From Paenibacillus sp. PvR098 (GTDB lineage Bacteria; Bacillota; Bacilli; Paenibacillales; NBRC-103111), in contig NZ_JAFIBU010000001.1 in NCBI RefSeq assembly GCF_017833255.1, positions 1,116,001 through 1,180,000 of the forward strand: a stretch of DNA of 64,000 nucleotides. Direction: 5' to 3'. The translations under genes and the position numbers were made by a program. Each line of letters opens with the position of its first letter. The first letter of the stretch is position 1. Of the stretch, positions 41,129-50,749 are shown in pieces. The notes under the pieces are model-generated. The model saw only the letters and a program-made list of their open reading frames with translations, made no database searches and had not been told where the DNA came from.

Positions 41129-41347
41129 ATGTGGCAAAGCGTACTAAAGAAGGATCAACTGGAAATTCAAATGAATTCAACAGACAAGTCCATTCAGGTT
41201 CGAATATCAGAAAAGACGGAGACGGCCGAACAAGTAGAATTGGAGCTTAGCCAGTCTGAAGTGTTTGAACTACTGCATGCTCTCTTAACAATTAATCGTT
41301 CATTCAACAAGGAGACGATGTATTATGATGAGACGGTCCACGCCTGA
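41129..41347 (+). CDS. Small acidic protein of unknown function
   Basis: A 72-residue protein (MWQSVLKKDQLEIQMNSTDK, then VRISEKTETAEQVELELSQS, EVFELLHALLTINRSFN). It resembles a small beta-hairpin plus helix domain and has no membrane segment. The ribosome binding site is weak (GGTGAT). It is divergent from csoR and followed by a strong terminator. No family recognised. Confidence 0.55.
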   Translation: MWQSVLKKDQLEIQMNSTDKSIQVRISEKTETAEQVELELSQSEVFELLHALLTINRSFNKETMYYDETVHA

Positions 41348-41363
41348 TTTCATATGTGACGAC

Positions 41364-41415
41364 AAACAATGGCAATCTAGAACATGAAAATCAAGTTCTA
41401 GACTGCCATTGTTTT
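41364..41415 (+). terminator. Strong bidirectional terminator
   Basis: CAATGGCAATCTAGAAC / GTTCTAGACTGCCATTG is a long stem with one mismatch and a T-run on the plus strand. It follows the 72-aa gene and lies before the convergent DUF2203 gene. Confidence 0.8.
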
Positions 41416-41470
41416 GGTAGAATATTGACCTTCGTTCAACAAAGGAACCTCCTTTGATGATGAAAAGGTG

Positions 41471-41884
41471 TTATGCTTCAGGATGCGTTTTCCGGCCCAT
41501 GAATCCCTCGTGCCAGCCATGAAAATGTGTGATGCGCTCTTCCCCTTGTTTCCAGCAAATCAGTACTTCCTTCCCTTCCAACACCGCTGGAAAATCCAAT
41601 AAGCCGGGATTAATCATCTTCAGCAGGACACCCTTTCGAGTGAAGTTTTCAATTAAAAGATTCACTTCGATTCGCATAAATTCAAGCTGGCTTTCAGCCT
41701 CAAAAAATGGATCCTGATCATCCTCCTTGCGAAAGGAGACCCGCTCTCGCTCGGCTTTTTTCTTTTTAAGCTCCAGATACTGCTCCTCAAACTCCTTTGT
41801 CAATGTCTGCAGCTTTAGCAAGTCCTCCTTCAACTGCGGAAGCAGCTCGTTCGCTTCGCTTAACGTAAATATTTTATTTGTCAT
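41471..41884 (-). CDS. DUF2203 family protein
   Basis: A 137-residue protein: TLSEANELLPQLKEDLLKLQ at the start, a coiled-coil with KKKKAERER, then VNLLIENFTRKGVLLK, FPAVLEGKEVLICWKQGEE and the end HFHGWHEGFMGRKTHPEA. The C-terminal His cluster (THFHGWHEG) suggests a metal site. DUF2203 function is unknown. It is monocistronic, starting after AAAGGAAC. Confidence 0.85.
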   Translation of the reverse strand: MTNKIFTLSEANELLPQLKEDLLKLQTLTKEFEEQYLELKKKKAERERVSFRKEDDQDPFFEAESQLEFMRIEVNLLIENFTRKGVLLKMINPGLLDFPAVLEGKEVLICWKQGEERITHFHGWHEGFMGRKTHPEA

Positions 41885-41990
41885 GGCGCATTCGTTCCTT
41901 TCCCAAAATGTACTACATTACTCGCTATAACTATACAAATCTGCTTACCTATGAATAGATAAAACTAGTGTAGTCAATTACATCCCCCAC

Positions 41991-42752
41991 TTAACCTAAT
42001 AATGTAATCGTATAGTGCTGGTCGTTCATTCCTTCCTTCGAATAGACTCTTTCCTTATAGTACATTTCTTCTCCCGTCATCAAAAGAACCGTCGAGCTCC
42101 TTGTGCCATAACCATCACTTTCAATAAAAATAGGAGAGAGAATCCTTTCCCATATTAGTGAAATTCCTGTGTCAGGAAGCAGTTCATCTGAGACTGAATC
42201 AGCCGTCTGGAGCAATGACAAGACCCGCTCTGCCAAATCCCCATGGCTTTCACTAATGATATTCGCCAACCCATCTTTACCCCGTGAGACCTTTGGCCAA
42301 TCGGAATTTAATAAATGATTACTGAGTCCATAAACACCCGGCTCCAGCTTGTGAACTGTATTCTCCATATTTGAATAGTAGTAGAGCTCATCCGCATCCC
42401 CTGCCAACAAATTGTAGCCAGGATACATATTACGTTTTTTGGCTAATTCATGCATGAAATCTTCAGGGGGGTTATTATCCTTTAAAAAATCGGCAACCAA
42501 CTCCCCTCGAGAACGTTTGCCATCTGTTATTTCCTCCGGATTTCGATAATTCGTTAAAGCGGCGAAGCGTCCTGTTTTCGTCACACCCATCCATGTACCC
42601 ATTTTGTGTAAATCCCGACCGGCAAGTACAGATGGATAATCCTCCCAATAATGAACCGGAAGTGTTGGTCTCTTGTAAAATTCATCACGATTAGCAGCAA
42701 CGATCAGCTTGTATCTCTCGTGTACATGATAAGCAAACAAAATTAAGCACAA
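41991..42752 (-). CDS. NRDE (TANGO2-like) protein
   Basis: A 253-residue protein with the NRDE signature VAANRDEFYKRPTLPVHYW and the nucleophile-like Cys at residue 2 (MCLILFAYH), followed by SVLAGRDLHKMGTWMGVTKT. The family is related to N-terminal nucleophile hydrolases and to eukaryotic TANGO2; its molecular function is not settled. It starts at TTG. Monocistronic, divergent from the DUF2935 gene. Confidence 0.85.
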   Translation of the reverse strand: MCLILFAYHVHERYKLIVAANRDEFYKRPTLPVHYWEDYPSVLAGRDLHKMGTWMGVTKTGRFAALTNYRNPEEITDGKRSRGELVADFLKDNNPPEDFMHELAKKRNMYPGYNLLAGDADELYYYSNMENTVHKLEPGVYGLSNHLLNSDWPKVSRGKDGLANIISESHGDLAERVLSLLQTADSVSDELLPDTGISLIWERILSPIFIESDGYGTRSSTVLLMTGEEMYYKERVYSKEGMNDQHYTITLLG

Positions 42753-42893
42753 TGTGATATCCCAGCTTTCCTCATCATTTATTTTGTAGTTTCAGTTTAA
42801 TCAAGGTATCTGTATTTTACAATTCAACTTTCGAGCATAATTTCCTTTCAAATCCGATATTATTTATTGTTGAAATCGAAATGGGGGGGTAGC

Positions 42894-43694
42894 ATGTCCA
42901 ACGGATTCGTTATGCGCTCTTTAGACGAAGTACGGTTCTGGTCACGGATCATGAAGGAGCATTCGCTTTTTCTGAAATTAGGCTTTCGCTGCGATGATAC
43001 TCATTTAATACAAGAGGCCAATCAATTTTATGCCGTATTTGAGGAAATTGAAAGAAGGTCCAATACCTATACTGCTGATACTGATCCCGAAGTAATAAAA
43101 AGATTCAATGTAGAAGTACACAATGCAGCTTCCCATATCTGGGCTTTTAAAAGAAAAGTGTTGGGACTCATTCTAAGCTGTCAACTGCCTGGAGCGAATA
43201 ACTTTCCTTTGTTAGTTGACCACATCAGTAGAGAAGCATTTTATTTTAGAAACAGATTGGAAGAACTTAACACTGGAAGATTAGACCCTCTACCTGATGC
43301 AATTATGAATGAGAATGTTTTTTTCTTAAGAATCATGGCAGATCATGCCAAATTTATTGGACACTTATTGGACCCCTCCGAACGTCAGTTAGTAGAACAG
43401 GCACGTCATTTTAGCCAAGATTTCGACCAATTGCTATTTCAAGCAAGGGATTTAGAATCTATGCGCCCTCAATCCCATACCGTTCCTTTATTAGACCAAT
43501 TCCTTGATCAAAATCGAATTTCCGTCAAATCCCTCCGTGACTTTAAAAAGACAGCTAAAGAATTAATTGAGGATTGTCGTATAAAGAGCATCATTCACCC
43601 CTTATTGGCTGACCATGTATTTCGGGAAGCTGAAAGGTTCCTTTTCATTATAGATATGCTAGAAAGCAGTTTGACAAAAACCGCCGCGAAATAA
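42894..43694 (+). CDS. DUF2935 family protein
   Basis: A 266-residue all-helical protein with two copies of the DUF2935 unit: SLDEVRFWSRIMKEHSLFLK and, in the second half, NENVFFLRIMADHAKFIGHL, with HISREAFYFRNRLEEL and HVFREAERFLFIID. The paired EH/EAxxF/DH residues have the layout of a di-iron-like four-helix bundle, which is an inference. GGGGGGGT before ATG 42894 sets the start. Function unknown. Two terminators follow. Confidence 0.85.
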   Translation: MSNGFVMRSLDEVRFWSRIMKEHSLFLKLGFRCDDTHLIQEANQFYAVFEEIERRSNTYTADTDPEVIKRFNVEVHNAASHIWAFKRKVLGLILSCQLPGANNFPLLVDHISREAFYFRNRLEELNTGRLDPLPDAIMNENVFFLRIMADHAKFIGHLLDPSERQLVEQARHFSQDFDQLLFQARDLESMRPQSHTVPLLDQFLDQNRISVKSLRDFKKTAKELIEDCRIKSIIHPLLADHVFREAERFLFIIDMLESSLTKTAAK

Positions 43695-43746
43695 AAACAT
43701 AGAAATCTAGTGTTATTCACTTTGGGAATCATGTTCAACCCTATCT

Positions 43747-43770
43747 AGCAGGTGGCCGCGGCCACCTGCT
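43747..43770 (+). terminator. Terminator, perfect GC-rich palindrome
   Basis: The 24-base sequence is its own reverse complement (arm AGCAGGTGGCCG), followed by CTTTCT. It ends the DUF2935 gene. Confidence 0.65.
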
Positions 43771-43782
43771 CTTTCTCATATA

Positions 43783-43823
43783 ATATACGGTTCAGCGGAT
43801 CGTTTGAACCGTATATTTTTTTT
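43783..43823 (+). terminator. Second terminator
   Basis: ATATACGGTTCA / TGAACCGTATAT with a ten-base loop and eight T after it on the plus strand. Confidence 0.8.
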
Positions 43824-43968
43824 CTTTCGTTTTTCTATGATAGAATACCTTATGAACAACATTCCAAAGTTTATTATCAATCGCTAAACGGTTGTTTCTA
43901 GTCATTGAGTATGTTCGCATGAAGTCAAGACAAATGACAATACATTAAAGCCACAGGGAGTGATGGTT

Positions 43969-44994
43969 ATGAAAATGATGAAAGCTGTAGGACTCACTCG
44001 ATATCTTCCGATTGAAAACCCTGAAAGCCTGATGGATTTTACAGTACAAAAGCCCAACGCGAAGGGACATGATCTGTTAGTCAAGGTTATGGCCGTCTCA
44101 GTCAATCCGGTTGATACCAAGGTTCGTGCACCCAAAGAACAGATCGAAGAAACGCCCCGAATCTTGGGGTGGGACGTGGCAGGCGTTGTGGAAGAAGTGG
44201 GAGAGGACTGCAAGCTGTTTCGTCCTGGGGACAAAGTGTATTATGCCGGCAGTATCTCACGGCAAGGCGGTAACAGCGAATATCATCTTGTGGATGAACG
44301 AATTGTCGGGCGCAAACCCGAGACTTTAAATTTCGCAGAAGCGGCAGCTCTGCCCTTGACGTCCATCACAGCTTGGGAAGCGCTGTTTGATCGAATGAAA
44401 ATCTCCCAAGATCCAATTCACAACAAAGGAAAGTCCCTGCTTATCATAGGTGCTGCAGGCGGCGTAGGGTCAATTGCCATCCAACTGGCGAAACAAGTTG
44501 GTCTTACCGTCATTGGGACAGCTTCCCGTCCAGAAACGATGGATTGGGTAACCATGATGGGCGCGGACCATACCGTCAATCATCATAACCCACTGCTCCC
44601 GCAGCTCCAGGCTCTGGGATTATCACACGTCCCCTATATCTTTTGCTTGAATGCTCTTGAGAAACATTGGAAAGGGATTAGTGAGGTCATTTCTCCTCAA
44701 GGAGTAGTTTGTGCCATTGACGATCCCAAGTCCCCCCTCGACCTTACGCTGCTCAAGAGAAAAAGCGTTACCTTTGTCTGGGAGTTCATGTTCACGCGCT
44801 CCCTTTTTGAAACGGAAGATATGATCGAGCAGCACTTCTTGCTTAATCGCATCGCCGAGGCCGTAGATAACGGAACGTTGAGAACTACTCTGACCCAACG
44901 CCTCGAACCCATTTCTGCAGAAAACCTTCGGAATGCTCACGCACTCCTGGAGAGCAACAAGATGATTGGCAAATTGGTGCTGGAGCATTTCTGA
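43969..44994 (+). CDS. Zinc-type alcohol dehydrogenase/quinone oxidoreductase family protein
   Basis: A 341-residue medium-chain dehydrogenase/reductase: KVMAVSVNPVDTKVR, ILGWDVAGVVEEVGEDCKLF, GDKVYYAG, and the NADP-binding loop LIIGAAGGVGSIAIQLAKQV. The catalytic zinc Cys of alcohol dehydrogenases is absent at the usual place, as in the quinone oxidoreductase (YhfP, ZADH) branch. The start at 43969 is best placed behind CAGGGAG; the frame is open further up. Its stop overlaps the remnant of another gene at 44991. Substrate not known. Confidence 0.87.
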   Translation: MKMMKAVGLTRYLPIENPESLMDFTVQKPNAKGHDLLVKVMAVSVNPVDTKVRAPKEQIEETPRILGWDVAGVVEEVGEDCKLFRPGDKVYYAGSISRQGGNSEYHLVDERIVGRKPETLNFAEAAALPLTSITAWEALFDRMKISQDPIHNKGKSLLIIGAAGGVGSIAIQLAKQVGLTVIGTASRPETMDWVTMMGADHTVNHHNPLLPQLQALGLSHVPYIFCLNALEKHWKGISEVISPQGVVCAIDDPKSPLDLTLLKRKSVTFVWEFMFTRSLFETEDMIEQHFLLNRIAEAVDNGTLRTTLTQRLEPISAENLRNAHALLESNKMIGKLVLEHF

Positions 44995-45116
44995 TTCGCA
45001 CGGAAACCGAATTGATTTTGAAAAGTCGTTGGGTCATCCCAGAGAAATTAGAGAAGTATGGGTATAAGTTTAAATATGATCAAATGGATAGGGCACTTCG
45101 AGATATTGTAAAGTAA
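44991..45116 (+). pseudogene. C-terminal tail of a TIGR01777/YfcH-type epimerase
   Basis: A frame of 41 codons begins in the last codon of the dehydrogenase: TELILKSRWVIPEKLEKYGY followed by KFKYDQMDRALRDIVK and a stop. That is the conserved end of TIGR01777 (DUF1731) proteins, in which LKSRWVxPxRL...F is invariant. The rest of the gene is missing, so a deletion has placed the dehydrogenase directly before this tail. Confidence 0.75.
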
Positions 45117-45181
45117 CCCTGTTATCTCAAGATTTCTTCATATTAGCTTCCTAGTTTTTTTTACTAAAAACTACTAGTATC

Positions 45182-45226
45182 AAAAAAGGGCTTCGCAAAT
45201 GGTTTACGCCATCTTGCGAAGCCCTT
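45182..45226 (-). terminator. Terminator of the CAP/SLH gene
   Basis: AAGGGCTTCGCAA / TTGCGAAGCCCTT, a perfect stem with T-run on the minus strand, 15 bases past the stop at 45241. Confidence 0.85.
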
Positions 45227-45240
45227 ACAGCTTTCTCGTA

Positions 45241-47874
45241 CTAATATCTTCCTACTTGTATGATAGCCGCATTGGCCTCTTCATTGATTTGAAGCGGGTA
45301 TTGAAGCGCGCGCTCTATGAAATCATAGGGGACATAAAGTACGTCATTTCTCACATATGGTTCGGCTACTACAGTGCCTTGTTGTGCAGCCGATTTTTGG
45401 CTGGAAATATCGACTTTTTCACCATTGACAAACGCAAACGAATAGCCGGACGACACGTGAACGATCGTTCCGTCTGCCTTGCGCACTATCGCGGAATAAG
45501 GCTCGTCTCTCCAGGTAAATGTGTCCCCCATTGCCTCAACAATGGCTTGTATAGGGACATACACTATTCCGCCGCGTAAGACCGGCAGGCCTTCTTCTTC
45601 AGCTATTTGCTTACCTTTCACCATCAACATTCCAAAAGCATCATCCTGACCCGATTCTACCAAATTTGTTGCTGGTGGCCTTTCTGAAGGTACCACCTCC
45701 GATGGAGCTTCAGGTCGGGCTATCAAGTTTTCAAGCCCCTGCTCTTTTATATTCCTTAAAAACTGCAGCGCCTCCGCCCTCGTCAAATAATCGTCGCCTT
45801 TATATCCTTCTAAAGTTGGAGCGGTTTTGCCGCTTGAGTAGTTATTATCCAGCAAGTATATGACAGCTTCTTCTTTAGAAAGATGTTTCCCATCCACCCC
45901 GGCAATAATTTGTGCCGCCATGTAACGGTTTATTGGGGTTAACCTTGCATCCTCTCGCTCCATACCTTGCAGAAAATCAAGATGGAATCCCCAGGCGTAT
46001 AAATAATATTTCGTGTCCCAACGATCGGACACGACAGGCAGGTTGCCTGCTTTTGCTTTGGAGGACCGTTTATACAGGATCGATTCTTTCAGCTTGTTGT
46101 CTTGTTCCGCCCCGTAAAGTCTAAATAACCACGCCAAAAGCTCCGCTTCTTTCACGTTATCCCCGGGATGGAACGTTCCATCAGAATATCCTTGGGCTAC
46201 TTGTTTTTGCTGAGCCCATTGGATAGTTGCTTCCGCCCAATGTCCATTAATGTCGGTGAAAGGATTACTTGTTTCCTTGGCGCTATCGACAGGTTGCGAA
46301 AGGATGGCGTCCCATAGCCCCGCTTCCTCATGGAGTGCCGGGCTATCCAACTCCTCCTGAATCAACGGTTCGGACGGTTCCCAAATATGAATGCTCACGT
46401 GTTCGGTTGTTTTTTCATATTCCGCAGAAAAGAATACATATTCATCGAGCTTGGCATTAGTTACAGTTGCGTAGCCGTCTTTAATTTCCATTACCTTCGG
46501 GTCATATTTAAATTTCACAAGCTGCGTTACGTCCTCCTCTCGTCCTGACTCGTACTTGGCGGTAAAACGGCCGAGCTTTATCGGTTTGCCCAAGTCGGCG
46601 GACAATTGGTCTTCAGGTGTCGTTAATTCCACCACTTTGTCTTTATATCCCTCGGTTGTAAACGACCATGTGTTAGACTCATTGGAAACTTGTCCCGTCT
46701 CCACATTTTCGGCTTTATAATCAACGCGGACGGTATAGGTCATGCCACTGCCGAGAGGCGCTTTCGGAATTAAATAAATCTTTCCTCCCGCCATGCTATG
46801 AACGTGATCATCCAACATATAAAAATCAACGGGGTTGCCGCCCGAATCCGTAAGGCTTCCCTCAATCAGAGACATCCTAACGCCGCCGCCGGAATTAATA
46901 GAAATCGGATATCCGACAAGGTCGCCGTAAGGTCTTCCGAAAGGCTCCAGCGGGTTAGGGTCTTCTGCAGCAATCCAGGACGCCGGTACACCGGTTTGTC
47001 CGTTATACGGATAGTACACTCGCTTGTTATCCGATCTCTCCAATTTGCTGTTTACAGCGGGAGTAATGACCGTAGTGTCGCTTATGCCAATCCCTACTTC
47101 CCTGAATTGCGGAGCGAGGAGGAGGGTGCGATGCAAAGGTGCATCGATGAGCCCGTTAGCAGCATCTACCGGATCCCCCGTCGGACTAATCACTTCGCCA
47201 ACATCGGAAAAGCTCGGGTAACCCGCGATAATGGCCCGTGCCCCTGCATCACCGCCTGTAAAACCTATATCTCCCTGAATTTCCAAGTGAAAATTCGTAG
47301 GAGCGCCGTGCCATTCCAAATAATTGGAATGCGCCTGTGCCGCCTGATTGAGGTTATCATTGAATTGAAGCGGCGTTATGCCTAACGTGGATCTCAAATG
47401 ATTTATAATATGTAACGTTGTCTGTCGCTTTGCTAACAATTGCGCCGTATCGATGTTTTTATAGACGTCATTCTGGTTGTCCAACGTGTTATTCCCAAAC
47501 ACGGTGACCGGGATATCCGTCGCCGCGCCTCCAAATTCCGCGCGGACGTTCGTTGCGCCCACGCGCAGCGCGGTTAATGTAATTACGATACCTGCATTAT
47601 TTACGGACACAATATTTTCATCCTCCGCGTAGATTCGGACAAGCGGGGACACATCGAAGCCGCCGTCGTCCGTATGGGCGAGAATCGTTAAAGAAGCTGT
47701 TCCTCCAACTTCCATATTGTACGTCCTTGCCGTCGATGGCGCGATATACTGTATATCGCCCAGCCCCCACCCACCGCTCGGCGGTATGTATTCGAGGTTA
47801 TTTTGAGCATTAGCGCCTTGCACACCTGCGGCAACCATAAACGCTGTAAGTATGATTGCGATGAGTTTTTTCAT
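45241..47874 (-). CDS. Large surface protein: CAP, SLH and copper-amine-oxidase-type domains
   Basis: An 877-residue secreted protein. Signal peptide MKKLIAIILTAFMVAAGVQG with cleavage near ANA. Residues ~30-125 are an Ig-like (Big2) domain (YNMEVGGTASLTILAHTDDG). Residues ~130-270 are a CAP/SCP domain (LHIINHLRSTLGITPLQFND, AAQAHSNYLEWHG). Then come a beta-rich region, SLH repeats from ~545 (FTDINGHWAEATIQWAQQKQ, VAQGYSDGTFHPGDNVKE) and a second, weaker set to 690, and the C-terminal copper amine oxidase-like domain (YVPIQAIVEAMGDTFTWRDE, NDVLYVPYDFIERAL). SLH domains bind wall polysaccharide. GGAGGG sets the start. Confidence 0.85.
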   Translation of the reverse strand: MKKLIAIILTAFMVAAGVQGANAQNNLEYIPPSGGWGLGDIQYIAPSTARTYNMEVGGTASLTILAHTDDGGFDVSPLVRIYAEDENIVSVNNAGIVITLTALRVGATNVRAEFGGAATDIPVTVFGNNTLDNQNDVYKNIDTAQLLAKRQTTLHIINHLRSTLGITPLQFNDNLNQAAQAHSNYLEWHGAPTNFHLEIQGDIGFTGGDAGARAIIAGYPSFSDVGEVISPTGDPVDAANGLIDAPLHRTLLLAPQFREVGIGISDTTVITPAVNSKLERSDNKRVYYPYNGQTGVPASWIAAEDPNPLEPFGRPYGDLVGYPISINSGGGVRMSLIEGSLTDSGGNPVDFYMLDDHVHSMAGGKIYLIPKAPLGSGMTYTVRVDYKAENVETGQVSNESNTWSFTTEGYKDKVVELTTPEDQLSADLGKPIKLGRFTAKYESGREEDVTQLVKFKYDPKVMEIKDGYATVTNAKLDEYVFFSAEYEKTTEHVSIHIWEPSEPLIQEELDSPALHEEAGLWDAILSQPVDSAKETSNPFTDINGHWAEATIQWAQQKQVAQGYSDGTFHPGDNVKEAELLAWLFRLYGAEQDNKLKESILYKRSSKAKAGNLPVVSDRWDTKYYLYAWGFHLDFLQGMEREDARLTPINRYMAAQIIAGVDGKHLSKEEAVIYLLDNNYSSGKTAPTLEGYKGDDYLTRAEALQFLRNIKEQGLENLIARPEAPSEVVPSERPPATNLVESGQDDAFGMLMVKGKQIAEEEGLPVLRGGIVYVPIQAIVEAMGDTFTWRDEPYSAIVRKADGTIVHVSSGYSFAFVNGEKVDISSQKSAAQQGTVVAEPYVRNDVLYVPYDFIERALQYPLQINEEANAAIIQVGRY

Positions 47875-48192
47875 GTTCTGTGCCCTCCATGTTGTGTTCA
47901 AATGTGTCAAACAGAGCATAGCTCATAAACACCTTCCCAAGATTGTCGGATAATGACGAATTTTGTAAAATATTGACGTACTATTAACTCTTCACTTATT
48001 ATATGAAAACTACTAGCATTATCAAGGAAAATTATTCAAGCACAGTTTTTGCCACATAAAAAACTCTTAGTATTTATAGAGTATACGGAACACTCAATAA
48101 ACACTAAGAGCTTTTCGTCGATAGCATTGGAGCCACCCAAAAGGAACTTCCATCTCTTCTCCCACACGCTTTGAGACTGCCCCTTTTAACAG
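47875..48192. other. Intergenic region with one long hairpin
   Basis: The hairpin at 48060-48116 (CTCTTAGTATTTAT / ATAAACACTAAGAG) with TTTTCG on the plus strand is the only clear element. It is probably the 3' end structure of a lost gene or of the pseudogene beside it. Confidence 0.45.
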
Positions 48193-48502
48193 TTATTTAT
48201 TTAATATTGTTTTGCACTTGCATGGAATGTCCATAGAGTGACCATCACCGGTACTTACATAGACTTTCCAATATTCCGCTGCCATCAGACATTGTAAATG
48301 TTCTTGTTGTGCCCTTGCCAGCGTCAACATCAACATATCCAAAGTCATGTGTATCATGATATACTTTGAATTTTACCGTTCCCTATTTCATTTTCTATTT
48401 CTTGCACACTAACAAATTTCAACCCATCGTTGTTGGCAAAAGATCTGAGGACAAAAATAACATCAATACCACAGCCAAGAAAGCCCCCCTACATTTTTCC
48501 AT
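48193..48502 (-). pseudogene. Decayed secreted protein
   Basis: On the minus strand a start at 48502 gives a signal peptide (MEKCRGAFLAVVLMLFLSSD), then a frame jump to FANNDGLKFVSVQEIENEIG, another jump to VKFKVYHDTHDFGYVDVDAG and TTRTFTMSDGSG, and a last frame YWKVYVSTGDGHSMDIPCKC. At least three frameshifts break it. No family recognised; the repeated aromatic-plus-Gly pattern is of the beta type. Confidence 0.5.
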
Positions 48503-48689
48503 AATAAACAGCCTCCGGAATTTGTTATTGACCATAGTATACCAGAATACTAGCTTCACGGCATACTTACTGCGGTAAACTGCCAATTAATTCGACAGAC
48601 TCCGATCAGAAGCCTGCTCAACTATCGAACTTCGTAAGGCCAATTGGCCTGCGTGTCGCGGTAGTATACCGCTGTATACTTTTACAAAG

Positions 48690-48722
48690 AAAAAAGCACT
48701 CTTTTGGTCTTTCGAGTGCTTA
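48690..48722 (-). terminator. Terminator of the 67-aa gene
   Basis: AAGCACTC / GAGTGCTT with TTTTTTC on the minus strand directly past the stop at 48728. Confidence 0.7.
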
Positions 48723-48727
48723 AACAT

Positions 48728-48931
48728 TTATATATAAAATTCCTGTATCATTTCCCTTATGACCATGTCCATTGCTTGAATCTGACCTTGCGTGATCTGC
48801 TTCATGTCGGCAAGCTTCGGCAGCTCCATTTGTTCAACAAGAGCATGTTTTCTCCAAATCAAACGCTGGATGTATTCCGCATCCTGCCGCGGCGAAAAGT
48901 CTCTGGCATCTCGATGACCCCAGTACACCAT
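48728..48931 (-). CDS. Small helical protein of unknown function
   Basis: A 67-residue frame (MVYWGHRDARDFSPRQDAEY, IQRLIWRKHALVEQMELPKL, ADMKQITQGQIQAMDMVIRE) with helix-forming, charged composition. A proper terminator follows, which supports expression. The ribosome binding site is poor and the neighbouring sequence is full of GTATAC-type short palindromes. No family recognised. Confidence 0.45.
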   Translation of the reverse strand: MVYWGHRDARDFSPRQDAEYIQRLIWRKHALVEQMELPKLADMKQITQGQIQAMDMVIREMIQEFYI

Positions 48932-49011
48932 TTTAAACTATCGGTATACGAGCGTATACACTCTTTCGTTATCGATCCTAGTTAACAGAACAAGCTATTT
49001 TGTTTGGAATA

Positions 49012-50523
49012 CTATATCGATTTGGCAAAATCGACCAAAGATTGTGACATACTATTTATTTCATCCATCGATGCATTTACTTGCTCTGTCAAGGCGGCTT
49101 GACTCTGTGTGAGAGTACTCATATTCCCGATATGATTTAGAATTATTTCAATGAGTTCCTTCATATCATTCAGACTGTTCTCTATGTTCCCGGTAGCATT
49201 TGCACTATGTACTGCCAGTTTTCTTACCTCGTTGGCAACAATGCTAAAACCACGACCTTGCTCACCAGCACGGGCAGCCTCGATTGAGGCATTTAAGCCT
49301 AATAGATTAGTTTGATTCGCAATTTCTTTAATCAAATTTGAAATGTTTTTAGTTTCGTCCGCACTGTTTTTGGCTTTATTGGCAGCTTCAGCTGATTGCT
49401 CTTGGGCGATAGCAAGTTCTTGTGCCTGATCGGTTACAGAATTGACACCTCTAACCATCTCGCTTATAGAGTCAGAAAGTTGCTGCATTTGCGTAGTCAT
49501 TTGGTGAACGATTTGTTCTTTGTTTTTTTCATGGGTAATATCCCGTATGGTTCCCGCCACTCGCAGCGGAACGCCATCGCTGTCTCGAATGGTTTCTCCA
49601 CCGGCATGATACCAGCGGTATTCACCGTTTTTCGAACGCAGACGATAATCAATGTCAAATAGAGTTTTACCGGTATGGTCATTTAGATGGTCGGCAAAAG
49701 CTTGTAACGTCCGCTCTTTGTCCTCTGGATGAAGTCTCCCGCTCCAGCTGCTAAGCACATTCGGAAAGTCCGACTCATCTTTGAAGCCAAGCGTTTTTCG
49801 AAATTGCGGCGACCACCAAAATTCATTATTCGGATTTACAGGGTCGCCAGCGATCACTGTCATATCCCAAGGGGCTTCTACCAGCGCTCTATTTATAAGA
49901 TCGTAACGTGTGACCAAATCTTCCATTTCTTTTGCTTTTAGCTTCTTCTCGTGTATATCAAATATAGCGCCGGCTACCCTTAACGGGACACCATGGCTAT
50001 CTCGGATGGTTGATCCGGTGGCGCGGAACCAACGATATAGACCGTTGTTCTTTAGCAACCGATATTCCACATCAAAGGGAGTTTGCCCGGTTCCATCTTG
50101 CATGTGAGTCACAAAGGCTTCAAGAACCCAGTCACGCTCTTCCGGGTGAAGCTTTGATGCCCAGCTATCAAGGATATTGGGGAAATCATTTTCATCTTGA
50201 TAGCCAAGCATGCTGCGGAATTCGTCAGACCATATAAATGTATTGTTAGGATTAACGGGGTCACCGGCCACAACATGCATATCCCATAGACCGACTTCAA
50301 TCGCTTCAGTTACCAGATCAAGGCGAGTTTCCAAGTCGTTTGCGTAATGCATCATCTTTTCTATAATAAAATTCATATTCTCGGCGATTTCTTTGGATTC
50401 CGAAGTAGCTGCCAAGGGATCTAAGGATCCGGAAAAGTCATTCATTTGAACCCTTTTTCGTAATTTTCTAGTTTCCTCTAATAATGCAGTGAGCTGGTTA
50501 TTTGGTGCCGACTTAAAAAACAT
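49012..50523 (-). CDS. Soluble methyl-accepting chemotaxis-type protein with two PAS domains
   Basis: A 503-residue protein without transmembrane segments. Residues ~85-205 and ~210-330 are two PAS_3-type domains that are clear internal duplicates: both contain AGDPVNPNN, then SxFRxxLG, LHPE and [11 protein letters not shown] or [11 protein letters not shown]. The C-terminus is a shortened MCP signalling domain: [20 protein letters not shown] and [20 protein letters not shown]. It is shorter than usual and ends at LVDFAKSI. It would signal to CheA/CheW from the cytoplasm, probably by binding flavin or haem in a PAS pocket. Start by AAGGAGAGATG. Confidence 0.88.
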   Translation of the reverse strand: MFFKSAPNNQLTALLEETRKLRKRVQMNDFSGSLDPLAATSESKEIAENMNFIIEKMMHYANDLETRLDLVTEAIEVGLWDMHVVAGDPVNPNNTFIWSDEFRSMLGYQDENDFPNILDSWASKLHPEERDWVLEAFVTHMQDGTGQTPFDVEYRLLKNNGLYRWFRATGSTIRDSHGVPLRVAGAIFDIHEKKLKAKEMEDLVTRYDLINRALVEAPWDMTVIAGDPVNPNNEFWWSPQFRKTLGFKDESDFPNVLSSWSGRLHPEDKERTLQAFADHLNDHTGKTLFDIDYRLRSKNGEYRWYHAGGETIRDSDGVPLRVAGTIRDITHEKNKEQIVHQMTTQMQQLSDSISEMVRGVNSVTDQAQELAIAQEQSAEAANKAKNSADETKNISNLIKEIANQTNLLGLNASIEAARAGEQGRGFSIVANEVRKLAVHSANATGNIENSLNDMKELIEIILNHIGNMSTLTQSQAALTEQVNASMDEINSMSQSLVDFAKSI

Positions 50524-50749
50524 AAATCATCTCTCCTTATTATTAAAAATTAAACCAAGTAACGTGGCAAACCACCTCCAGTTTGTACAGTATAAGTATT
50601 TTCGATTTTATTCGACATCATTCGCTATTTTAACCTATTTAATATTTCATGACAAATCATTTCATTTTATAATAAGAGTTCGGTTACCGGAGGCCTCTGA
50701 CATCTTTTAATATTACATATAATTATATTTTTTCAGTTAGTTAAGCCGC

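Noticed and set aside
45199..45579. 126-residue plus-strand frame
   Set aside because: Antisense to the CAP/SLH gene and crossing its terminator.
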